The notes: generated by a model from the sequence alone, not told the origin. A stretch of 64,000 nt of DNA from Fictibacillus fluitans (GCF_030418125.1 NZ_JAUHTR010000003.1:186001-250000), one strand, 5' to 3'. Positions 7,205 through 17,099 are shown, numbered from the stretch's first letter. Translations and numbers: made by a program.

Positions 7205-8269
7205 TTGTATCAGTTGATTAAAGCGTTAACCGCGCTTCATGGACCATGCGGGTATGAACAACAGGTCGCGCGCTATATTCGTGAACAAACATCAGATATC
7301 ACAGATTCGGTGGAAGTAGATGCAGTGGGTAATGTCATATGCAGGATGAAGGGGAGCCAGCCGGGACCAAGGATCGTTGTAACGGCCCATATGGATGAAG
7401 TAGGATTTGTAATCAAGAAAATTGAAGAGAATGGCCTTTTGCGTTTTGAAAAATTGGGCGGGCATGATGACCGCATCCTGCTTGCCCAAAAAGTGGAAGT
7501 AACGACAGAAAAGGGGCATTTAAGGGGGATTATCGGCACCATTTCCGCTCATTACATGAAATTTGATAATCCGGACGCCGTGCGCAGGCATAAGGAACTG
7601 TATATCGATATTGGAGCTTCATCAAAAAGCGAAGCTGAGTCGCTCGGTGTACAGGTGGGAGATATTGCGACCTGGTACAGCGAAACGGAATATCTCGGCA
7701 ATGAAAAAACCGGGCGGATTGTCGGAAAGGGCTTTGATGACAGAGCTGGCTGTGCTGTTCTCATCGAGGCGCTGAAGGAGCTGAAAAGCAGAGACTTTGC
7801 AGGTGAGGTTATTGCCCTGTTTTCGGTTCAGGAAGAAGTCGGGCTGAGAGGAGCATCCGTTGCTGCCAACCATATCGAGGCGGATGCCGCTATTGCCATC
7901 GACACCACGGCAGTGAGTGATACCCCCGAAAGCACAATGGATAATAGCTTGAAGCTTGGAGACGGGACAGGCATTAAAATCATGGACTTTAGCCTGATTG
8001 CCCATCCGGCCATCAAGAGATCACTGGTGAAACTGGCGGGGGAGCATGACATTCCTTTTCAACGAGAGGTATTTCCTGGAATTGGGACAGACGGCGGGGC
8101 CCTGAGCCTTGGCGGCCGGGGCATTCCAACAGGTGTCCTTTCTATCCCGTCAAGGTATGCCCATTCACCGGTGGAAGTGATAGATATGAAAGATCTGCAG
8201 GCTACTGTGGATTTATTGCTCTCGTTTATCGAATCATTATCAGAACGTTCAACATTTACATTTATTTAG
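7205..8269 (+). CDS. M42-family metallo-aminopeptidase
   Basis: Dinuclear metal aminopeptidase of the M42 (FrvX/YsdC, TET-like) family, 354 residues. H62 and D64 lie in TAHMDEVGF; GFDDRAG, QEEVGLRG and RYAHSPVE carry the bridging Asp, the catalytic Glu pair and the last His. The start is TTG at 7205, set by AAGGAGGAT seven bases earlier. It probably removes N-terminal residues from imported peptides in the cytoplasm. It lies 11 bases before dppA, so the two peptidases are co-translated from one mRNA. Family members often form dodecameric cages; that is family knowledge, not visible here. Confidence 0.93.
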   Translation: MYQLIKALTALHGPCGYEQQVARYIREQTSDITDSVEVDAVGNVICRMKGSQPGPRIVVTAHMDEVGFVIKKIEENGLLRFEKLGGHDDRILLAQKVEVTTEKGHLRGIIGTISAHYMKFDNPDAVRRHKELYIDIGASSKSEAESLGVQVGDIATWYSETEYLGNEKTGRIVGKGFDDRAGCAVLIEALKELKSRDFAGEVIALFSVQEEVGLRGASVAANHIEADAAIAIDTTAVSDTPESTMDNSLKLGDGTGIKIMDFSLIAHPAIKRSLVKLAGEHDIPFQREVFPGIGTDGGALSLGGRGIPTGVLSIPSRYAHSPVEVIDMKDLQATVDLLLSFIESLSERSTFTFI

Positions 8270-8280
8270 GAGGAATACCC

Positions 8281-9129
8281 ATGAAAATGTTTATTTCTGC
8301 AGATATGGAAGGCATATCAGGAGTAGCGACGAACATGCAGCTGAAAAAAAACGATGAGTATCAGCGCTTTAGAAAATTGATGACACAGGATGTCAATGCG
8401 GCCATTGCGGGAGCGTTTGATGGAGGAGCAACCGAAGTAACGGTTGCCGACGGACATGGCAATATGTCCAACATCCTTATTGAGGAGCTTGATGAAAGAG
8501 CACGACTGGTGTCAGGAAACAACCGGGTGCTTTGCCAGCTGACAGGCCTGGATGACAGCTTCGACGGGATTATGTTTGTCGGCCATCATGGTCGTGAAGC
8601 CGGTTCAGAACGGGCAGTGATCAGCCATACGCTCGCCGGTGTTGCGGTTGCTGAGATGAAAATCAACGGAAAGGTGGTCGGGGAAACAGAAATGAATGCA
8701 GGAGCTGCAGGCTATTTCGGCGTACCTGCCATTCTTGCTACCGGGGATGATGCATACGTGGAGGAAGTAATGGAAACCTTGCCGGAAATCGAAGGCGCCG
8801 TAGTGAAACTTGCGGTCGACCGGTTTGCGGCAGAACTCCTGCATCCTTCAAAGGCAAGACAGATTATCCGCGAAAAGGCAAAGCGCGGAGCAGAGAGGGC
8901 AAAAGAGATTCCGCCATATGTTGTGGAAGGCCCTGTAACATTTGAAATTGAGTTTAAAGGAACTAACCAGGCGATGATGACAACCACTTTGCCGACAGTT
9001 GAGCTCATCGGTCCGAAGACGATCCGGTTTACGTGTGAGGATTATATCACCGCCTACAAGCATATGTGGGGAGCAGTCATTATCGGAATGGCGGCGACCA
9101 ATGGCGTGCTGGGACATGCCAATGCATAA
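8281..9129 (+). CDS. dppA: D-aminopeptidase DppA (M55)
   Basis: Zn-dependent D-aminopeptidase of family M55 that cleaves D-Ala-containing dipeptides such as those from peptidoglycan. Its 282 residues match B. subtilis DppA in length. The N-terminal ISADMEG (D8, E10), ADGHGN (H59) and VGHHGRE (His102/103) are metal ligands, and ISHTL and GETEMNA carry the other catalytic residues. GGAGGAATACCC sets the start at 8281. The gene directly precedes the permease genes, as in the classical dppABCDE order. Confidence 0.95.
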   Translation: MKMFISADMEGISGVATNMQLKKNDEYQRFRKLMTQDVNAAIAGAFDGGATEVTVADGHGNMSNILIEELDERARLVSGNNRVLCQLTGLDDSFDGIMFVGHHGREAGSERAVISHTLAGVAVAEMKINGKVVGETEMNAGAAGYFGVPAILATGDDAYVEEVMETLPEIEGAVVKLAVDRFAAELLHPSKARQIIREKAKRGAERAKEIPPYVVEGPVTFEIEFKGTNQAMMTTTLPTVELIGPKTIRFTCEDYITAYKHMWGAVIIGMAATNGVLGHANA

Positions 9130-9156
9130 AAGCTGAATAGAAAGGAGCGTGGAGAA

Positions 9157-10086
9157 ATGAAGTTCATCCTGAAGCGGCTGCTGACCATGCTTTTGACAAT
9201 CTGGGTGATTACAACACTCACTTTTGTGATTATGCATACCATCCCGGGAGATCCATTTTCGTCGGATTCCGATGTGCTGCCTGAAGAAGTACTGAACAAC
9301 ATGCGTGCAAAGTTTAATCTCGATAAGCCGCTGCCTGTTCAATACGTGCTGTATTTGAAAAACCTCGCGTCATTTGACCTGGGCCCTTCCATTGAATCGG
9401 AAACACGCAGCGTGAACACACTCATTGCTGAAGGTCTTCCGGTTTCTGCACTTCTTGGATTCCAGGCATTGGTTATTGCAATTGTCTCTGGACTCCTCCT
9501 TGGAATCATTGCTTCTTTGTTCCATAACCGGACCATCGATTATGCGGCCATGACGATCGCCATACTCGGTATATCTGTTCCAAGCTTCATCCTCGCACCA
9601 CTGTTGATTAAATTCTTTGCGGTTCAATGGGGAATGCTGCCGGTCGCTTCATGGGGCACGTGGAAACATACCATATTGCCGTCAGTTGCACTTGCTGCCG
9701 GACCGCTTGCCATCATTGCCCGTTTTACAAGATCCAGCATGCTGGAGGTGCTTAAACAGAATTACATGAAAACGGCAGATGCCAAGGGGCTTGGTGCCGC
9801 AGGGATTGTCATCAAGCACGGCATCCGCAACGCGATTATACCGGTCGTTTCCTTTATGGGACCTCTTGTTGCCCATCTTCTGACCGGAACCTTTGTTATT
9901 GAAAAGATTTTCGCCATTCCGGGATTGGGCAAATACTTTGTGGACAGTATCTTTAACCGGGATTATCCCGTTATTCTTGGAACGACCATTTTTTTCAGTG
10001 TCATTCTGATTGTAACGCTCTTTCTTATCGATCTATCGTACAGGCTCATTGATCCGCGCATTAAATTAAGCAGCAGGGGGGACTGA
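9157..10086 (+). CDS. dppB: dipeptide ABC transporter permease DppB
   Basis: Inner-membrane subunit of a DppBCDF-type importer, 309 residues and about six membrane spans. It opens with MKFILKRLLTMLLTIWVITTL, typical for DppB/OppB, and has the EAA-type loop AKGLGAAGIVIKHGIRNA that contacts the ATPases, followed by TGTFVIEKIFAIPGLG. It ends one base before dppC. Confidence 0.94.
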   Translation: MKFILKRLLTMLLTIWVITTLTFVIMHTIPGDPFSSDSDVLPEEVLNNMRAKFNLDKPLPVQYVLYLKNLASFDLGPSIESETRSVNTLIAEGLPVSALLGFQALVIAIVSGLLLGIIASLFHNRTIDYAAMTIAILGISVPSFILAPLLIKFFAVQWGMLPVASWGTWKHTILPSVALAAGPLAIIARFTRSSMLEVLKQNYMKTADAKGLGAAGIVIKHGIRNAIIPVVSFMGPLVAHLLTGTFVIEKIFAIPGLGKYFVDSIFNRDYPVILGTTIFFSVILIVTLFLIDLSYRLIDPRIKLSSRGD

Positions 10087-10087
10087 C

Positions 10088-11035
10088 ATGCTGGAGAAAG
10101 CTTCACACGATTCACTTTTCAGGCCGCTGGAAAAGGGCCGTCTGAAAAAAGAAGAGATACGGCGGCCAAGTGTCAGCCAGGCAAAAGAAAGCTTTCGGAG
10201 GGTTCTGAAAAACAAGCTTGCCGTCACCGGCGCTGTCATTTTGCTGTTCATTCTGTTTTTTGCCATCTTTGGTCCGAAAATGGTTCCATACAGTTATTCC
10301 GACCAAAGCCTTGCGAGCGGAAACCTGGCGCCTGACGGAAAGCACTGGTTTGGAACCGATGATCTGGGCCGCGATATGTGGGCAAGAACATGGTATGGCG
10401 CCAGGATTTCCTTAACCATCGGGGTGGCTGCTGCACTGATCGATCTTGTCATCGGTCTCTTGGTTGGTGGCATTTCAGGCTACATGGCCGGCAGGGGCAA
10501 ACTCGGTGACCGGATCGACAACGGTTTGATGCGTATAGTAGAGATTCTTTACAGCATTCCTTATCTGCTTGTTGTCATCCTGCTTTTGGTGGTGATGAAG
10601 CCGGGATTATGGACCATCGTTATCGCGCTTTCCATTACAGGTTGGGTCTCGATGGCCCGGGTTGTGCGGGGGCAGATTTTGCAGATCAAGCAGCAGGAGT
10701 TCGTGGCCGCTGCCCAAAAGCTCGGAACACCGCACGGCACCATTATTCTTAAGCATTTGTTTCCCAACATGCTGGGAATTATCATTGTCAATCTGACATT
10801 TACCATTCCGAATGCCATCTTTGCTGAAGCCTTCCTGAGCTTTATCGGCCTTGGGGTCCAGGCACCCATCGCAAGCTGGGGGACGATGGCCAATGATGCG
10901 CTCGGTGTTATCTTAAGCGGCCAGTGGTGGAGATTGTTCTTTCCGGGATTCTTGATATCACTGACGATGTTTGCGTTTAACGTGTTCGGAGACGGATTGC
11001 AGGATGCACTGGATCCGCACCAGGTAAAAGATTAG
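10088..11035 (+). CDS. dppC: dipeptide ABC transporter permease DppC
   Basis: Second permease subunit, 315 residues. It has the N-terminal OppC-type helix, then FGTDDLGRDMWAR, a hallmark of DppC/OppC, and an EAA loop AAQKLGTPHGTIILKHLFPN. C-terminal membrane segments end with VFGDGLQDALDP. About 45 extra residues at the N terminus are charged and cytoplasmic. It pairs with DppB to form the channel. Confidence 0.94.
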   Translation: MLEKASHDSLFRPLEKGRLKKEEIRRPSVSQAKESFRRVLKNKLAVTGAVILLFILFFAIFGPKMVPYSYSDQSLASGNLAPDGKHWFGTDDLGRDMWARTWYGARISLTIGVAAALIDLVIGLLVGGISGYMAGRGKLGDRIDNGLMRIVEILYSIPYLLVVILLLVVMKPGLWTIVIALSITGWVSMARVVRGQILQIKQQEFVAAAQKLGTPHGTIILKHLFPNMLGIIIVNLTFTIPNAIFAEAFLSFIGLGVQAPIASWGTMANDALGVILSGQWWRLFFPGFLISLTMFAFNVFGDGLQDALDPHQVKD

Positions 11036-11045
11036 GGGGGAAACG

Positions 11046-12065
11046 ATGGCACAGCTTTTGGAAGTGGAACAGTTAAAAGTGTCGTTTCGCTCCCATGGGG
11101 GCGAAGTTCAGGCGGTCAGGGGAGTAAGCTTTGATATCGGCCATGGTGAGGTGCTTGCTGTGGTAGGAGAGAGCGGCTGCGGCAAGTCCGTCACCGCTCA
11201 GGCGATCATGAAGCTTCTTCCCAAACGAGGCTGCAACATTAAAGAAGGCTCTATTCATTTTGAAGGAAAAGATTTGCTGAAAATGTCAGGAAAAGAAATG
11301 AAGCAGCTGAAAGGCTCGCAAATTAGCATGGTGTTCCAGGATCCGATGACTTCACTCAATCCGACGATGAAAATTGGAACACAAATCTCAGAAGGGATCA
11401 TCAAGCATAAGGGGCTGGATAAAACACAGGCAAAGGCAAAAGCGCTGGAATTGCTGAAGCTCGCCGGGATACCTAATCCTGAATCCCGATACAATCAGTA
11501 TCCGCATGAACTGAGCGGCGGAATGCGTCAGCGTGTACTCATCGCTATTGCACTGGCGTGTGATCCGAAGCTCTTAATTGCCGATGAACCGACAACCGCT
11601 CTTGATGTGACCATTCAGGCCCAGATTCTGGATTTGATGAAGGACTTGCAGCACAAGTTTGGCACCTCCATTATGCTGATTACCCACGATTTGGGTGTGG
11701 TCGCTGAAATGGCTCAAAAAGTTATCGTAATGTACGCGGGAATCGTCGTGGAGAGCGGCACGGTGGCCGATATTCTGGAACGGCCAAAGCACCCGTATAC
11801 CATAGGGCTGCTGAATTCCCTTCCTAATTATGAGGATGGCGAAAAGGAACGGCTCATACCGATTGAAGGTACACCGCCCGATTTATACGACCCGCCCACA
11901 GGCTGCCCGTTTGCTGCCAGATGCGAATATGCCATGGAAATTTGTGTTGAGGAACTGCCAAAGGCGTTCACCGTGAACGATGGCCATTATTCCCGGTGCT
12001 GGCTGAACGATCCAAGAGCGCCTCAGGTCGCTGAATTTGCGGCAGCGGGGAGGGATGAATCATGA
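11046..12065 (+). CDS. dppD: dipeptide ABC transporter ATPase DppD
   Basis: ATP-binding subunit, 339 residues. Walker A GESGCGKS, signature LSGGMRQR, Walker B LLIADEP and the switch His in ITHDLG are all present. The C-terminal oligopeptide-transporter extension has the Cys-containing motif GCPFAARCEYAMEIC. Its last four bases overlap the start of the second ATPase gene, so the two are made in a fixed ratio. Confidence 0.95.
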   Translation: MAQLLEVEQLKVSFRSHGGEVQAVRGVSFDIGHGEVLAVVGESGCGKSVTAQAIMKLLPKRGCNIKEGSIHFEGKDLLKMSGKEMKQLKGSQISMVFQDPMTSLNPTMKIGTQISEGIIKHKGLDKTQAKAKALELLKLAGIPNPESRYNQYPHELSGGMRQRVLIAIALACDPKLLIADEPTTALDVTIQAQILDLMKDLQHKFGTSIMLITHDLGVVAEMAQKVIVMYAGIVVESGTVADILERPKHPYTIGLLNSLPNYEDGEKERLIPIEGTPPDLYDPPTGCPFAARCEYAMEICVEELPKAFTVNDGHYSRCWLNDPRAPQVAEFAAAGRDES

Positions 12066-13009
12066 CAGAGGTGCTGCTTGAAGTAGAAAATCTGAAAAAG
12101 TATTTTAATGTAGGAAAACAATCCTTAAAAGCTGTGGATAATGTTTCATTTTCCGTTCGAAAGGGGGAAACCCTGGGACTGGTTGGAGAAAGCGGAAGCG
12201 GAAAGTCCACACTCGGCCGTACCATTGTCGGCTTGAATGAGGCAACAGACGGAAAAATGGTTTTTGAGGGTAAGGATGTCAGGACATTCAGCAATAAGGA
12301 GAAAAGAAAGTACAACAGAATCGTTCAAATGATTTTTCAGGACCCGCATGCTTCTCTTAATCCGAGAATGAAAGTGGGCGATATTATTGCCGAAGGAATG
12401 GATGCCCATAAACTTGCTTCCGGTAAAGAAAGAATGGACCGCATCTACAGCCTGCTGGAAAGGGTGGGCTTGCAGGGAGAGCATGCCAAACGTTATCCGC
12501 ATGAGTTCAGCGGCGGACAGCGGCAGCGGATCGGCATCGCCCGGGCTCTTGCGGTTGAACCAAAGTTTATCGTGGCCGATGAACCGATCTCGGCACTTGA
12601 TGTTTCCATTCAGGCGCAAGTGATTAACCTTATGGAAGATTTGCAGCGGGATATGGGGCTCACCTTTTTGTTTATTGCTCATGACCTGGGGATGGTCAAG
12701 CATATCAGCGACCGGATCGGTGTAATGTATCTGGGAAGCTTCATGGAGCTCGCGGACAGTGATGATCTTTTCAGTGAACCGCTCCATCCCTATACCCAGG
12801 CCCTTTTGTCAGCCATACCGGCTCCAACGGTATCGAGAGAAAAGCGGGAGCGGATTATTTTAAAGGGAGATCCGCCAAGCCCGATTTCACCGCCGTCAGG
12901 CTGCCGGTTCAGAACGCGCTGCCCTCATGCCATGGATGTGTGTGCTGCAAAGGTACCAGAGTGGAAAGAAATACGTCCAAAGCATTGGGCGGCTTGTCAT
13001 TTATATTAA
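12062..13009 (+). CDS. dppF: dipeptide ABC transporter ATPase DppF
   Basis: Second ATPase of the heterodimer, 315 residues. Walker A GESGSGKS, signature FSGGQRQR, Walker B FIVADEP, and the C-terminal CRFRTRCPHAMDVC motif are complete. ATGA overlap with dppD. B. subtilis dpp has only one ATPase gene, so this operon is closer to the enteric or App/Opp arrangement. Confidence 0.94.
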   Translation: MTEVLLEVENLKKYFNVGKQSLKAVDNVSFSVRKGETLGLVGESGSGKSTLGRTIVGLNEATDGKMVFEGKDVRTFSNKEKRKYNRIVQMIFQDPHASLNPRMKVGDIIAEGMDAHKLASGKERMDRIYSLLERVGLQGEHAKRYPHEFSGGQRQRIGIARALAVEPKFIVADEPISALDVSIQAQVINLMEDLQRDMGLTFLFIAHDLGMVKHISDRIGVMYLGSFMELADSDDLFSEPLHPYTQALLSAIPAPTVSREKRERIILKGDPPSPISPPSGCRFRTRCPHAMDVCAAKVPEWKEIRPKHWAACHLY

Positions 13010-13029
13010 ACGGATGGGGGAATAGGAAT

Positions 13030-14652
13030 ATGATAAAAGCGATAAAAAAACCGTTTGCCGGATTGCTTGTTTTAATCATGGTTATGTCTGTACTGTCTGC
13101 TTGCTCGGGCAACAGCAAAACGTCTTCAACAGAAGGTGTTAAACAAGAAATGACGATGAACGCAGCGAGTGGTGAGCCGCCTTCTTTGGATCCGGCCCTC
13201 GCAACGGACACAACTTCAGGATGGATTTTGGACCATTTGTATGAAGGATTGTACATGAAAAACAAGAGCGGCGATTCTGTAAAAGGCCTCGCGAAAGATG
13301 TGAAAGTGTCAAAGGATAAGAAGGTATATACGTTCAAACTCAGGGATGATGCAAAATGGTCGGATGGCGACCCGGTAAAAGCACAGGATTTTGAATATGC
13401 ATGGAAGCACGTGCTTGATCCGAAAACAGGAAGCTCCTTCGCATTTTATATGTATTACATTAAAGGCGCAGAAGCTTATAACAAAGGCAAGGGCTCTGTC
13501 GAAGATGTAGGGGTGAAGGCACTTGATGACAAGACCCTTCAGGTTGATCTTGCTGCACCTATCGGTTTTATTGAAAAACTCCTATCGTTCTGGGTCTATT
13601 ACCCTGTAAAGAAAGAAACAGCCGAAGGAAGCAAAAACTGGGCAGCGGAAGCAAAGGACTATGTTTCCAACGGTCCTTATAAATTAACAGAATGGAAGCA
13701 TAACCGTTCCGTTGTGATCGAAAAGAACAAGAATTACTACGGTAAAGACGATGTGAAAATGGAAAAGGTTACATGGAAAATGGTGAATGACGCCACAACA
13801 TATTACCAGATGTACAAATCTGGAGAGCTGGATTTGATCCAAACCCTGCCGTCTGATGTCATCAGCCAGGAAAAGGATAATAAAGAATACAAGGTAACAC
13901 CGTATTTCGGTACCTACATGTACATGTTTAACGTGGATAAGGAGCCGTTCAACAACCAAAAGGTGCGTGAAGCCTTTAACCTTGCGATTAACCGCAAGAT
14001 GATTACGGACAAGATTACACAAGCCGGTGAAAAGCCTGCACAGGGATTTGTGCCATACGGAGCTGAAGTCGGCGGCAAGGATTTCAGAAAAGAGAAAGAA
14101 CAGTATTTCCAGGAAGATGTGAAAAAAGCGAAGCAGCTGATTAAGGAAGCCATGAAAGAAGAAGGCTGGAGCAAGTTCCCTGACACAGAACTGAAGTACA
14201 ATACTTTGGACAGCAACAAAAAGATTGCTGAGGCTGTTCAGGAAATGCTGAAGAAAAACCTTGGAGTCGATGTAAAGCTGACGAACCAGGAGTGGAAAAC
14301 CTACCTGGATACAACCAAGCAAAAGAACTTCCAGATGGCGCGCATGGGCTGGATCGGCATCTATGTGGATCCAACACCAATTCTTGATTACTATCTTGGA
14401 GACAGCCCGAACAACCGGACAAACTGGGTGAATCCAAAATATGACAAGCTGCTTGCACAGTCCAAAACCGAACAGAACGAACAAAAACGCATGGAGCTGC
14501 TTCACCAGGCGGAGGATGTGCTGATGAAGGATCTTCCTTTCATGCCGGTATACTACTACTCTAACAACTACTTAACTTCCAGCAAGTTCAAAGGTGTAGT
14601 TTATCCGGTTAACCGCTATCCGTATGTCCGTTGGGCAGAAAAAACAGAATAA
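13030..14652 (+). CDS. dppE: dipeptide-binding lipoprotein DppE
   Basis: Extracellular substrate-binding lipoprotein, 540 residues, SBP_bac_5 family. A signal peptide ends in the lipobox LSAC with Cys25 as the lipid-anchored residue. The body has EPPSLDPALATDT, the usual peptide-binding entry motif, and ends YVRWAEK. The start at 13030 is chosen over the upstream in-frame ATG at 12940 because the signal peptide begins there and 12940 lies inside dppF. A hairpin with a poor T run follows, so transcription probably continues in part into the next genes. Confidence 0.94.
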   Translation: MIKAIKKPFAGLLVLIMVMSVLSACSGNSKTSSTEGVKQEMTMNAASGEPPSLDPALATDTTSGWILDHLYEGLYMKNKSGDSVKGLAKDVKVSKDKKVYTFKLRDDAKWSDGDPVKAQDFEYAWKHVLDPKTGSSFAFYMYYIKGAEAYNKGKGSVEDVGVKALDDKTLQVDLAAPIGFIEKLLSFWVYYPVKKETAEGSKNWAAEAKDYVSNGPYKLTEWKHNRSVVIEKNKNYYGKDDVKMEKVTWKMVNDATTYYQMYKSGELDLIQTLPSDVISQEKDNKEYKVTPYFGTYMYMFNVDKEPFNNQKVREAFNLAINRKMITDKITQAGEKPAQGFVPYGAEVGGKDFRKEKEQYFQEDVKKAKQLIKEAMKEEGWSKFPDTELKYNTLDSNKKIAEAVQEMLKKNLGVDVKLTNQEWKTYLDTTKQKNFQMARMGWIGIYVDPTPILDYYLGDSPNNRTNWVNPKYDKLLAQSKTEQNEQKRMELLHQAEDVLMKDLPFMPVYYYSNNYLTSSKFKGVVYPVNRYPYVRWAEKTE

Positions 14653-14659
14653 ATAAAAT

Positions 14660-14700
14660 GGAGGGCCGCCTGCCACTTGGCAGGTTCCTCCTATTTTGTT
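14660..14700 (+). terminator. hairpin after dppE, partial terminator or 3' stabiliser
   Basis: GGAGG and CCTCC enclose CCTGCC-ACTT-GGCAGG, followed by TATTTTGTTT. The interrupted T run suggests leaky termination, leaving more dppE mRNA than downstream mRNA. Confidence 0.5.
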
Positions 14701-14718
14701 TCAATGGAGTGATAGGTT

Positions 14719-15069
14719 ATGAAATTTCTGACAGCTGTCCTTTTATCGGCAGGTGCATGGCTCATATATATGAACGCGTGGAAGCTGCATGCGCTGGATG
14801 CGGTCAACCAATCTTTTATTCTCGGACTGTGCTTTCTTGCTGCAGGAGCTTCTGCAATTGTTCTCGCCAGCGGTTTTCTTTCACCGCTTAAGCGGACACT
14901 GGAGTTTATCCGTATTCGAAAGCAACAAGCCCACTCAGCTGTCGGAGCGGCACAAATGGAGATGGAAGCTTCGCTGGCGGAAAGAAAACCATTCTTTGCC
15001 TCGATATTGCTTGGAATAGGAACAGGATTCAGTACGGTATCCATATTCTTGCTTATAATTCAACACTAG
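14719..15069 (+). CDS. small membrane protein, DUF3899-like
   Basis: 116-residue membrane protein with about three hydrophobic segments: residues 1-20 (FLTAVLLSAGAWLIYMNAW), 32-52 (FILGLCFLAAGASAIVLAS) and 95-114. The charged middle FIRIRKQQAHSAVG is likely cytoplasmic. The pattern resembles DUF3899 proteins, which I recall next to oligopeptide transporters in other Bacilli; this is from memory, not searched. It sits between dppE and a peptidase gene in the same direction, so a link to peptide uptake or export is possible. The function is unknown. Confidence 0.75.
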   Translation: MKFLTAVLLSAGAWLIYMNAWKLHALDAVNQSFILGLCFLAAGASAIVLASGFLSPLKRTLEFIRIRKQQAHSAVGAAQMEMEASLAERKPFFASILLGIGTGFSTVSIFLLIIQH

Positions 15070-15095
15070 AATGATACAGAGAGAAGGAGTAAAAC

Positions 15096-17099
15096 ATGAA
15101 ACAAGGAATAAAGGCAGAAGATTTATACCGATTGCGTTTTGTAAGCGATCCTCAAATTTCCCCGGATGGGGAGAAGGTTGCTTATGTTGTAAAAGTGATC
15201 AACCAGGACAAAAACTATGAATCTCATCTCTATATTTGCGGATTAAATTCCGGTGCATCAGTTCGGTGGACGAACGGCCGACATAAAGATTCCAATCCGC
15301 GCTGGTCCCCTGACGGTAAGACACTCGCTTTTGTGTCAGACAGGAGCGGAATAAATCAGGTCTGGCTTATCCCATCAGAAGGCGGGGAGGCGGTTCAGCT
15401 GACCAGCAGCGTAAAAGGCGCAGGAAGCCCGGTCTGGTCGCCGGATGGAAAGTCTCTCCTGGTGAGCGTGACAGTGGAAGAAGAGAAAGAAGAAGAAAAC
15501 GCGCTAAAGCCGCTGGAAGTGACACACCTGAAATATAAAGCGGATGGAAAAGGCTTGCTCAACGATGCATACAGCCAGCTTGTGCACATTGATGTGGAAA
15601 CAAGGGAAGAGACACAGCTGACTTCCGGGGCTTATCAGCATTTTGACGCTGCCTGGTCGCCGGATGGACAAAAGATCGCATACTGCAAGAGCAGGGGCCA
15701 GGGAGATGCCATTTCGTATGCATCTGATCTCATTGTTCGTACACTGAATGGAACGGAAACAAAAATTAATCAAGAAACAGGCTCCTTTTCTGATCCAGTC
15801 TGGTCAGCAGACGGAGAACACCTGGCGTTTTTGGGGCAAACCTTTGAATATGGCAGCGCAACACTGGGAAATGTTTATAACGCACTGGTGGGGAGCGGGA
15901 AGGTTGTTTGCCTGACCAGAGACTTCGATGACCATGCCGGTGATGCGATGGTTGGAGATATTCACTATGGTCATCCTTCGCCAAAGCCAGTCTGGTCAAA
16001 AGACGGAAAAGGACTTTATTTTATTGCAAGCTGTGAAGGCAATGCTTCTCTCCATTATGTCACGATGGAAGGAGATGTTTCACAAATTACCCGGCAAAAA
16101 TGCCATGTGTATGGGTACACCATGGCTGTGGAAAATGATTATGCTGTTTTTGCGGCAAGCTCTCCGACGGTGCCGGGAGATCTGTTTTATGCTTCCCTGT
16201 CCAACCTGAGCGAGGAAGTCAGGCTGACGGATGTGAATGAGGAGCTGCTTTCAACTATTTCCCTGTCACAGCCAGAGGAATTTACATTTATTAATGATGA
16301 GGGATTTACGGTACAAAGCTGGCTTTTGAAGCCGCCGCACTACACAGAGGGAAACAAGTATCCGATGGTGCTCGAAATTCATGGCGGACCTCACGCCATG
16401 TACGGCAATACCTTTTTTCATGAACTGCAGCTCCTGGCTGCTTCGGGCTATGTGGTGCTGTACAGCAATCCGAGAGGGAGCTATGGCTACGGGCAGCAAT
16501 TTGTGAAAGCGTGTATGGAGGATTACGGAGGCGGTGATTACCGCGATTTAATGGCGGCGGTTAATCATGTGACAGCGCACTGTGATTTTGTGGACCCTGA
16601 GCAGCTTGTGGTTACCGGCGGCAGCTACGGAGGGTTTATGACGAACTGGATCGTGGGACAAACATCCCGGTTTAAGGCCGCTGTCACTCAACGGTCCATC
16701 TCCAACTGGCTGAGTTTTTACGGCGTCAGCGATATTGGCTATTATTTTACAAAATGGGAGATTGGAAACCATGTATGGGAAGATCCAGACAAGCTGTGGC
16801 ACCATTCTCCTTTGCGCCTGAGCAGCAAGGTGGAAACTCCGCTTCTCATTTTACACGGGGAAGAAGATTTCCGCTGTCCGATCGAACAGGGTGAGCAGTT
16901 GTTTATTGCCTTAAAACAGCAGGGCAAACGCGTTAAATTCGTCAGGTTTCCAAAGTCTGACCATAATCTTTCGAGAAACGGAGACCCGGGCTTGAGGGTG
17001 AACCGGCTGCAATATATTGTGAACTGGTTTGATGATCATCTAAAGCCGGACGGACAAGGGGGACGAGCGCATGAAAACATTGCTGCTGACAGGGTTTGA
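15096..17099 (+). CDS. S9-family prolyl oligopeptidase / acylaminoacyl peptidase
   Basis: Serine peptidase of 667 residues. The N-terminal two thirds is a beta-propeller with TolB/WD-like repeats, seen as repeated SPDGK phrases (SPDGEKVAYV, SPDGKTLAFVSD, SPDGQKIAYC). The C-terminal alpha/beta hydrolase domain has the triad Ser510 in GGSYGGF, Asp591 in HGEEDFRCP and His623 in SDHNLSRNG. It is similar to YuxL-type acylaminoacyl peptidases and has no signal peptide, so it is cytoplasmic. The propeller restricts substrates to short peptides. Its end overlaps pcp by 29 bases. Confidence 0.93.
   Translation: MKQGIKAEDLYRLRFVSDPQISPDGEKVAYVVKVINQDKNYESHLYICGLNSGASVRWTNGRHKDSNPRWSPDGKTLAFVSDRSGINQVWLIPSEGGEAVQLTSSVKGAGSPVWSPDGKSLLVSVTVEEEKEEENALKPLEVTHLKYKADGKGLLNDAYSQLVHIDVETREETQLTSGAYQHFDAAWSPDGQKIAYCKSRGQGDAISYASDLIVRTLNGTETKINQETGSFSDPVWSADGEHLAFLGQTFEYGSATLGNVYNALVGSGKVVCLTRDFDDHAGDAMVGDIHYGHPSPKPVWSKDGKGLYFIASCEGNASLHYVTMEGDVSQITRQKCHVYGYTMAVENDYAVFAASSPTVPGDLFYASLSNLSEEVRLTDVNEELLSTISLSQPEEFTFINDEGFTVQSWLLKPPHYTEGNKYPMVLEIHGGPHAMYGNTFFHELQLLAASGYVVLYSNPRGSYGYGQQFVKACMEDYGGGDYRDLMAAVNHVTAHCDFVDPEQLVVTGGSYGGFMTNWIVGQTSRFKAAVTQRSISNWLSFYGVSDIGYYFTKWEIGNHVWEDPDKLWHHSPLRLSSKVETPLLILHGEEDFRCPIEQGEQLFIALKQQGKRVKFVRFPKSDHNLSRNGDPGLRVNRLQYIVNWFDDHLKPDGQGGRAHENIAADRV

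Noticed and set aside
12146-12787. 213-residue minus-strand frame inside dppF
   Set aside because: Antisense shadow of a certain ATPase gene.
13684-14505. 273-residue open frame antisense to dppE
   Set aside because: Shadow frame produced by the Lys/Glu-rich dppE codons; no start signals.
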